From Candidatus Zhuqueibacterota bacterium (lineage in GTDB: Bacteria > Zhuqueibacterota > Zhuqueibacteria > Thermofontimicrobiales > Sulfurfontimicrobiaceae), in contig JAFGMA010000222.1 of the NCBI GenBank assembly GCA_016927835.1, positions 1 through 39,335 of the forward strand: a stretch of 39,335 nt of DNA, read 5' to 3'. This document shows positions 33,190 through 39,335 of the stretch, piece after piece. The translations under genes were made by a program, and so were the position numbers. Every line of letters begins with the position of its first letter. The first letter of the stretch is position 1. The notes below the pieces were generated by a model. It made no database searches and was not told where the DNA came from. It saw only the letters and a program-made list of their open reading frames with translations.

Positions 33190-35214
33190 TTATTGTTCTT
33201 CTTCAAATCCAGATTCAGGAACTTCTTCCAATTGAAATTCCTTGTACAGGGGAATTGCATAAGGTTCTTTTGGATTTGGATAACTATATTTCAGGAATCC
33301 ACCGGGATTTTTAATGATCATTTTCGTGAAGAACGGTGCTGTTTTGGAATGGCAATCAGCGCACCCGGAGGGAATGCCATCGTGACCGTAGGTTGCTTCG
33401 TCGGAAATCGGCACAATGTTGTGATGAACGGGGAAGATATGCGCATGTGTCGCGTGCAAATCCTCATACGAAAATAGCTTGCCGTTTAGAAGCTCATAAA
33501 CCTTTTCTCGTACGAAAACTGCGTTTGGAAATCCGTGTTTTTGGAGTTGATGCAACATCAAGCTGATGTCATTATCGGTTGCAACGGTTGAACGAGCAAC
33601 CGTTTTCCCATCAACACGATTCACCTTCACTGTTGTGATTTTGGAGTCAACTTGCTCGTAGGCGCTTTTTACCCATTCGAGGCGAATGGGACGAATTTCA
33701 CCTGCTCCGAACTTCTGACCGAACCATTGCGCTATTTTGGGCACATAAGAGATGTATTTTTCACCCTCACCGCTTCCGACATCGTATTTTAACAGCCAGG
33801 GTTCCCAACGTTTTTGTGCCGGGAGAGCAAAATCCCCTGACCAGACGATCGTTTCCAGAGCGGAGGCAGTGTACCAGACCTGGGATCCGGTTGACATATC
33901 AATGAGGTATCCGCCCTTCGCCGGTTGCCGAACGGCATGGCAACCCTCGCAGGAGATGATATCGAAATGAAATTCCACATCTTCATATTTTTCAACATGT
34001 CGTTCGGAAGGATTTTTAGCAACCGCCGGCAATCCTGCGCGTGTGGGTTTATATTTGCCTTCGATGTGACACGATTGGCAAGTCCGCATTCCTTTACCGT
34101 CCAGATCGTCGCGCACCGAACCTGATGGATGCCAGCCTTTGGCGATTTGGTGTTGCAGTCTCTGCTTTTTAGTGTTCCCAACCAGCGGATGGCAATCGAT
34201 GCATTCAAATCCCGCCTTGACATGTACATCATATTCTGCACTATGAATCCAGCCTACTTTTTTAGAATCCGGCCCCTTATGACATTGCAGGCAATTTTCT
34301 GAGGAAACAAATTTGGTGATCATCGGTCCCCGGAGCTTACCGGCGTCGGTGAAAATCGAACGATCCTGCCAATTGTACGCAACAACCGGTCGTTTTTCAA
34401 AATTCCAGTTGCCGTTCCAAAAGTCGGGTGAATCGGGTCGGGTATTCATATCAGAATACTCAAAAATTTTGCCTTCGATTTTACCGATCCCTGCACCCGC
34501 GGTTGCTGCCCATTTATAGTTGCGGGAAATAATCTGCTCGATGCGATCCCCGAAATTATAATTGCGCTTGTGGCATATCATACAATCGGCTTCTAATATG
34601 CCGCTTTCCATAAAGTGGCTTTTGTTATCAGGCGTATAATGGGAATAGAAATCACCATCGAGTTCATCCTGATTACGCTGTTCAGCCTCGATCAATTTCA
34701 TCGAAAAATCCGCCTTACCATCACTTTGGCGCGGATACTCCAATGGTCCGCCGCCCGGATGGCATCCGCCGCAAGGCGGTACTTTGATCTTCTCTTTTGA
34801 ATTTATTTTGCCGGCTCCAATCCAGTCATACAGCGCAAGGGATATTTCTTTCGGACCATCATTCTTTTTTCTGGCAACCCGGCCAGATCTCGAAGCCGGT
34901 GGTCACCACTTGCCATACATGCCGGGTGAAACAATCCACGGCTTCAGTTTATCATAGGTATCGCTGATTTCGGAGAATCCTTGCATGAAATGGTAGCCCG
35001 CGGTGATGACGGAATATCCGTGACACGTTCCGCATGTTTTGCGCGGGCTATACGGTTCATGTGAATTTCGCGATGGTAATATTTTGTTTCCTAACTCGTT
35101 TTTTAACCAAATATCCCGATGCGGTCTTGCATATCCATGTTCCGCAAACACGCCGAAAATTATTAAAATCAGCACAGATGCCATTAAAAAGCCCGATAAG
35201 TAGTTCATTTTCAT
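33190..35214 (-). CDS. Octahaem cytochrome c with in-frame UGA (predicted selenocysteine)
   Basis: One continuous frame of 675 codons with a single TGA at 34903-34905 (codon 104). The first part carries a signal peptide (MKMNYLSGFLMASVLILIIF) and haem motif CGTCH. After the UGA come CGGCH, CMICH, CLQCH, CIDCH, CQSCH, CEGCH and CADCH: eight haems in all. The UGA context is GMYGKW-U-PPASRSG. CGGCH and other protein-like sequence lie between the UGA and the next possible start (TTG 34743), so reading clearly continues through the UGA. A SECIS-like hairpin follows. The long haem-free stretch at about 430-570 may be a catalytic or docking domain. GGAG lies seven bases before ATG 35214. The rhodanese gene and a CbcL-like gene follow downstream. 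A nonsense mutation is the alternative. Confidence 0.78.
34870..34887 (-). promoter_or_regulatory. SECIS-like hairpin after UGA (second cytochrome)
   Basis: Minus-strand TCTGGCCGGGTTGCCAGA forms a perfect 6-base-pair stem with loop CGGGUU. It begins 15 bases after the UGA at 34903-34905. The loop contains G-G-G-U, like the AGGUCU loop of the E. coli fdhF SECIS. A competing 5-base-pair hairpin (CCGGC/GCCGG) is possible just upstream. Confidence 0.55.
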
Positions 35215-35244
35215 AATGATACTCCAGATGCATTATTTTTTTCT

Positions 35245-35361
35245 CTCGCTCCCAGCGCCCCGCTGCAAGTGTGAAGTTGCGGCTCTGCCGCATTACCGAA
35301 TTTATATTTTATTTAGGCAGAGCCTCGAGAGGTGCATTCTCAGCCGGAGACTGGGAACGAG
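35245..35361. repeat. Long inverted-repeat element upstream of the octahaem gene
   Basis: Arms of about 45 bases (35245-35289 and 35316-35361) pair imperfectly around an AT-rich spacer; outer ends CTCGCTCCCAG and CTGGGAACGAG, inner ends GGCTCTGCC and GGCAGAGCC. It is of the 'CATTCCCAG...CTGGGAACGAG' type widespread in environmental genomes. It lies 30 bases upstream of the octahaem start codon, so it may be in its leader. Confidence 0.6.
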
Positions 35362-35437
35362 AATGGCTCTAAGTCAGGAGAAAAATTAATGCGCACTCCA
35401 TCCTGGACTCCCGTGCGCGGGATCCCGTTAAGGATTT

Positions 35438-35524
35438 GGGATAAAATAAGTTATTCATTTAAATTTCTTAGGTGGCTGTTTATCAAAATGATTCTTTAAC
35501 AAAATGTTCAGGTTATTTTATCCC
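35438..35524. mobile_element. MITE-like element, family 1, copy B
   Basis: Ends GGGATAAAATAA and TTATTTTATCCC; core shares TTCTTAGGTGGCTGTTTATC with copy A at 25054-25141. Non-coding, between the CbcL-like gene ending at 35613 and the octahaem gene. Confidence 0.65.
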
Positions 35525-35612
35525 GCATCCTGAAAATATACGGAAATTACAACATCCCCTTAACTTATGCCTTTTTAATTATACCATGCTAATGCATCGA
35601 CGGATTAATGCT

Positions 35613-37562
35613 TTATCCCTTCGATGTATCAGTGAGCTTTTCATATTCCAAAGGGTGCTCTTCCTTCATATCTTCCTCGGAAATTTTGCCGGTGATACAG
35701 GTAAAATTCATCGGATACACATGGGGATCCAGGAACTGAAAGTAAAAATGCCAGACGATTATCGCCAACGTTGCCAATATGGCTTCATATAAATGGATTA
35801 CGGTGCTCACGTCTGAAACCCATTTGGGGAAGAACTTCATAGCAAGGTTCTCATACCAGAGAATGACGCCGGTTACCGACATGACGATTGTTCCCCAGAC
35901 AAGCGCCCAGTATTCGGCTTTTTCCATATAATTATAGCGCGCGAATCTGGGTTTATCTTTAGCCAATCCGATGTAATATTTCACCATCTGGATCACATCA
36001 CTGACATCTTTCCATCTTGGGAACAGGTCGATCAAATGCCTGCGCCCGCGTCGGGTTATCCCAATGTAGAATAAATGATAAAATGACAAAGCGATCATCA
36101 CGGCGCCGGCAATTCGATGGAGCAGCCCTCTAAAGGCAAACGCGCCTTCCCAGCGGACGAGGGGCGCCGCCCACCATGATTCGGGATATTTTAACGCGAA
36201 ACCTGTGAATACAAGAATGAAAAACGAAACCATGAGTAAAACATGCTGTACCCGCTCGTTTAAATTTAAACGAACGAATTCGTTCGCTGAAACCTTTGTG
36301 TCGCTATGTGAATGAATATTCTTATATTTAGCCCTGGCTTTTTTTAGAAAGTCCAGACCATTATGCAGGAGCATTCCGCCGATAACGACGAAAATCAGGA
36401 TGATATAAATTTTGCTGATGTAATATATCAGCCTGTCCGACTCGGAGGTAGGCTTGATGTGAACTTTCCCGACTGCCACGTTGGCGGAAATACCCGGGTG
36501 GCACTTGGCGCAGGTTTTCATGAGATTGTCTTTATGAATCGATGATTTTGGATCGCTTGAAGGTCGGATGTCATGCACGCCATGGCAACTTGCACAATTC
36601 GCCGCGACTGTCGATCCGCCGCGTACGGCAAGACCGTGATAGCTATCATTGTAAGAATTAACCGGTGCTTCTGTTAATCCGTATTTACTAATGATTTGCT
36701 CGGCTTCATGACAATGAGCGCAAGTTCTTTTCGAAACCACTGTCGTGAATACTGTTGAAGTAGGATCTGTGTGTTCCTTGATTGAATGCTCCGAATGGCA
36801 ATCGGTGCAAACCGGGGACTCGCTCGCGCCAGCAAGCAAACCCTGTCCGTGAACGCTTTCCATATATACCTTGTAAATTTCCTCATGGCACTTCGAGCAA
36901 GTTTTCGGCACATTCATGCGGTTGATCATCGAACCCGGGTGCGTTGCCGGTTGCAGGTCATGGGCACCATGACAATCGCTGCACGTTGCAGAAGATATGA
37001 TTTCTTCCTCGCGAATTCGCTTGTAATGAATGCTCTTCTGGTATGCTTCAGAAGGATCCGGAATGGGGATTCGATGTTTTTCAACTAGCGTTGGATCGGA
37101 ATGACATCTTGCGCAGGTCTTTGGCTGGTTTAAAGGGTTGATTGTTGATAACGAGTCATCCTTCGGATAGATGTAGTGCTTACTATGGCAGCACCAACAG
37201 CACGGTGCGTCCAGGTCACCTTCAGCCAATGCGTGTCCGTGGTAGCTTTTTAAATAAACTTCAGTTACATCTTCGTGGCATAATCCACAATCAGGCTTTT
37301 TTAATTCCTCTTCGTGCGGTAGTTCCGTGATGCTGGCATGGCATTCCGTGCATTGAAACTCTCCATGTAACGAGGCTGAAAATTTTGAAAGATCCACATA
37401 TAGCGGGACTTCAACGCCTTTTTCGGACATTTTCGTCAACGTGCTATCACTGTGGCATTCCATACAATCTTCATTTGAAAAATCACTGCAAAACGATCCG
37501 GTGACAGGTAAAATGAAACAACATAAAATGACAGCATAAAACACATATAAGCGTGTTTTCAA
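35613..37562 (-). CDS. CbcL-like 11-haem cytochrome c fused to cytochrome b
   Basis: A 649-residue inner-membrane protein, paralogous in design to the one at 30387. A signal peptide (MKTRLYVFYAVILCCFILPV) is followed by eleven CxxCH motifs: CMECH, CTECH, CGLCH, CWCCH, CARCH, CSDCH, CSKCH, CTDCH, CAHCH, CASCH and CAKCH. The fourth is in CCWCCH, an unusual run of four cysteines. From about residue 385 come the membrane segments of a cytochrome b with candidate ligands in RVQHVLLMV, GLLHRIAGAV, SFYHLFYIG and STVIHLYEA. Likely role: quinol oxidation with electron delivery to the periplasm. The start is TTG 37562, supported by GGAGGAGGG six bases upstream. Two copies with different haem counts suggest work at different potentials or with different partners. 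Confidence 0.87.
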   Translation of the reverse strand: MKTRLYVFYAVILCCFILPVTGSFCSDFSNEDCMECHSDSTLTKMSEKGVEVPLYVDLSKFSASLHGEFQCTECHASITELPHEEELKKPDCGLCHEDVTEVYLKSYHGHALAEGDLDAPCCWCCHSKHYIYPKDDSLSTINPLNQPKTCARCHSDPTLVEKHRIPIPDPSEAYQKSIHYKRIREEEIISSATCSDCHGAHDLQPATHPGSMINRMNVPKTCSKCHEEIYKVYMESVHGQGLLAGASESPVCTDCHSEHSIKEHTDPTSTVFTTVVSKRTCAHCHEAEQIISKYGLTEAPVNSYNDSYHGLAVRGGSTVAANCASCHGVHDIRPSSDPKSSIHKDNLMKTCAKCHPGISANVAVGKVHIKPTSESDRLIYYISKIYIILIFVVIGGMLLHNGLDFLKKARAKYKNIHSHSDTKVSANEFVRLNLNERVQHVLLMVSFFILVFTGFALKYPESWWAAPLVRWEGAFAFRGLLHRIAGAVMIALSFYHLFYIGITRRGRRHLIDLFPRWKDVSDVIQMVKYYIGLAKDKPRFARYNYMEKAEYWALVWGTIVMSVTGVILWYENLAMKFFPKWVSDVSTVIHLYEAILATLAIIVWHFYFQFLDPHVYPMNFTCITGKISEEDMKEEHPLEYEKLTDTSKG

Positions 37563-38428
37563 TTTAAACCCTCCTCCAATTATTGTGTGTTGAACATCAA
37601 AAAACGTGTGCCCTTAAGCGCCGATGTGGAACCAAACCCTGCAATTGCTCAAGGCATCTATCTTCCGCGCAGGTTCCGGACATGAAGCAGGAACCAATCA
37701 TTATTGGAATTTTAAATTTCCGGGTGTAGCGGGATTTTGAAATGACGATGAGCATTTTCGGACTGGCGTTCATTGCAAGTTCTGACACTCTCAAGCTGAT
37801 GGTTTAAATGTATAGCAATATGCTATATGTTCGTTTGTTGAGCCGCCTTCTATTTTCCGAATTTGGGATCGCGATTGCTTGAATCCTTTTACCTGAGATC
37901 AGATTCGGACGATCTGAGTACAATTTAAATGGCTAATAGAAATAGGCTTTTTATTGCAGATTATTTGCACAATCATTCAGTTTACGGCAGTCTGGTCATC
38001 GTTACCGCTCATTGTTCAAGCATTCACCGGTGCAAATTCCTGGACATCCGTTGAGGAGTTATCGGCATAAATCAAGTAATTTAATCAAAAATGAAGTATA
38101 CAAAATCAATTCATAAAAGTCAAGCACAAAGTCGGGACGGGCATGAATCCCTCACCATGAGTTCTTTCTGCGCTTTCAAATCAATTCAATGCCTATCATT
38201 AGTCCCTTCATAACAACTTGCTTTTCGAAAGATCGCACCTGACCCTTGCCCGTTTAATGTAATTGCATCAAAATCAAATAGTCACCGCAAATTTTGTGAG
38301 AGGAATTTGATCTGGCGAGCCTTCTTGCAATTTGCTTCTGGCATGAATAGACTGTCCCAAATAAAAAAGCCAGCATTCCAGGAGAATTATGCTGGCTTAG
38401 GAATATTTTGGTTGAAACGGGTACTATA
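37563..38428. other. Long intergenic region with a small palindrome
   Basis: No convincing gene. A minus-strand open stretch at 37597-37794 has no ribosome site. TATAGCA-ATA-TGCTATA at 37811-37827 is a perfect palindrome about 250 bases upstream of the 11-haem CbcL-like gene and could be an operator. The terminator of the tetrahaem gene lies at its far end. Confidence 0.4.
38363..38399 (-). terminator. Rho-independent terminator of the tetrahaem gene
   Basis: On the minus strand AAGCCAGCAT (38389-38398) pairs perfectly with ATGCTGGCTT (38367-38376) and is followed by TTTTTATTT. It lies about 30 bases after the stop codon. Confidence 0.85.
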
Positions 38429-38980
38429 TTATTTCTTGGGAACCGGATGCGAAACGATTTTAACAGCTTTCGCATACTCGAATTTTTGATAGGTTGGGCT
38501 TTTCGTATTATGGCATTTAACGCAGACTTCCTCTGAAGGAGCAATCAATCCATAGTCGGCACCTTTCATCGTTTTGGCGTAAATGCCTTTCATCACCTTC
38601 ATCCCTTTGTACTCGGAACCCGGTCCGTGACAGGCTTCGCATGAAACGCCCTCTTCCAGGGTTAGTGTCTCCGCTTTTTGAGCATCCGAAGCTTCGAATG
38701 CAGTAACATGGCAAACGAGGCATTCTTTTGCCTTTTGTGGATCACCGGTCACACCAGCTTTTTGGGCAACCTCTTTTGATTCCGCAGTCGCCAGGGTCGC
38801 ATAGGCTTTGGAATGCTTACGTTCCATCCACAATCCGTATTGGTTACCGCTTTTTTCAGACTTGTGGCACATTTTGCACTTACTTGCGCCAACGTACTGA
38901 AAATTCTTCTCACCCGCATAAATGGTTCCCAAAATGCAGATAAACGCAACGATGAGAACAAGAGCAAGCACTCGTTTCAT
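38429..38980 (-). CDS. Periplasmic tetrahaem cytochrome c (c554-like family)
   Basis: A 183-residue exported cytochrome with four CxxCH motifs: CKMCH, CLVCH, CEACH and CVKCH. The opening YVGASKCKMCHKSEKSGNQY followed by WMERKHSKAYATL is typical of the cytochrome c554-like family found in many anaerobic respirers. A signal peptide (MKRVLALVLIVAFICILGTI) ends near IYAGE. ATG 38980 is chosen because AGGAGG precedes it by five bases and the signal peptide starts there; the longer reading to 39073 runs over the promoter region. It has its own promoter and terminator, so it is a single-gene unit. Probably a soluble periplasmic electron shuttle between the quinol oxidases and the outer-membrane system; a true hydroxylamine-linked role is not supported. 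Confidence 0.9.
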   Translation of the reverse strand: MKRVLALVLIVAFICILGTIYAGEKNFQYVGASKCKMCHKSEKSGNQYGLWMERKHSKAYATLATAESKEVAQKAGVTGDPQKAKECLVCHVTAFEASDAQKAETLTLEEGVSCEACHGPGSEYKGMKVMKGIYAKTMKGADYGLIAPSEEVCVKCHNTKSPTYQKFEYAKAVKIVSHPVPKK

Positions 38981-39063
38981 TGAAACCTCCTTAATAATTA
39001 TACATGTAATGTGTAATACGGTCCCGACTTCCAGCTTCTGTTTGATTATCGAAACCGATTTTA

Positions 39064-39092
39064 AAAATAACATTTAATTTTTTTAATGTCAA
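39064..39092 (-). promoter_or_regulatory. Sigma-70-type promoter of the tetrahaem gene
   Basis: On the minus strand TTGACA (39087-39092) and TATTTT (39064-39069) are 17 bases apart in an AT-rich stretch. The start codon is about 80 bases downstream. Bases 39093-39335 hold no convincing gene. Confidence 0.6.
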
Positions 39093-39335
39093 GGGAAAAA
39101 AGGAAAATCTTGACTAATTCTTGAGAATTCGCTATATTTGCACTTTTTGTAGTTGAGTGGCACACCAGAGAAGCGAAGCATATTCGGATTTGCAGAGTGA
39201 ATCCTCGGATCCCCGAGAATACCTCTGCCCTTTCTCCTGACCCAGACAAGCTGGAATTAAAAATTAGAAATGCAAAATTAAAAATTGACATCGAATCCAG
39301 AAAAGCCAGAGCCAAAATGTTTGCCTGAAAAAATC

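Noticed and set aside
33190..34743. Separate cytochrome gene starting at TTG 34743
   Set aside because: A haem motif CGGCH and other coding sequence lie upstream in the same frame, and there is no signal peptide after this start.
37597..37794. Minus-strand open frame of 65 codons with several cysteines
   Set aside because: No ribosome site or signal peptide and no recognisable motif; likely chance.
38981..39073. Longer N-terminus of the tetrahaem cytochrome
   Set aside because: The extension crosses the likely transcribed leader; AGGAGG and the signal peptide mark ATG 38980.

Overview
The window is about 39 kb of a Gram-negative bacterial genome. It carries c-type cytochromes with many haems, an outer-membrane beta-barrel protein, periplasmic lipoproteins and a membrane-bound [NiFe] hydrogenase. 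The gene styles, moderate base composition and several families of short intergenic inverted repeats fit an uncultured lineage such as Calditrichota, KSB1 or another FCB-group phylum. That placement is inference; no rRNA or tRNA gene is visible to fix it.

Layout. Bases 1-10.2 kb are an ordinary mixed region: an arylamine N-acetyltransferase-like protein, a YghO-like GNAT protein, a secreted sialidase-like Asp-box protein, a secreted TPR protein, a Tat-exported DUF362 protein overlapping a DUF6599-type protein, an ADP-ribosylglycohydrolase-family protein and a U32 (TrhP-like) protein. Bases 10.2-12.0 kb hold a MITE-like repeat, a decayed coding stretch and an AT-rich cation-efflux gene. Bases 12.0-20.9 kb are an uptake hydrogenase locus on the minus strand, read as small ORF, hyaD, hyaA, hyaB, hyaC, terminator, hypA, a BtrH-like gene, hypB, hypF. 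HyaA has all six proximal-cluster cysteines of oxygen-tolerant group 1 enzymes. Bases 22.0-39.1 kb are an electron-transfer region, all on the minus strand: a tetrahaem cytochrome, two CbcL-like cytochrome c/b fusions, two long multihaem cytochromes, two tandem-rhodanese proteins, a sigma-54 activator, a TPR protein, and a porin plus 12-haem plus about 7-haem cluster that looks like an outer-membrane electron conduit.

Main observation. Both long multihaem cytochromes (26548-27861 and 33190-35214) are interrupted by one in-frame UGA. In each the frame continues unchanged, with haem motifs on both sides. The downstream halves have no signal peptide of their own. Within 10-15 bases of each UGA lies a small perfect hairpin with a G/GU-containing loop, as in bacterial SECIS elements. 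The simplest reading is two selenocysteine-containing multihaem cytochromes. Each is followed directly by a tandem-rhodanese exported protein, so the same two-gene module occurs twice. Upstream of the first module are three GAAAC-N5-GTTTC-type sites and a sigma-54-like promoter, next to a gene for a sigma-54 activator with a cysteine-rich PAS domain.

How it may work together (inference): the hydrogenase feeds electrons from H2 through its cytochrome b into the quinone pool. The CbcL-like proteins oxidise quinol and pass electrons to periplasmic multihaem cytochromes. The porin-cytochrome cluster carries them across the outer membrane. The selenocysteine-rhodanese modules could add sulfur or selenium chemistry, or a specialised reductase, to this chain.
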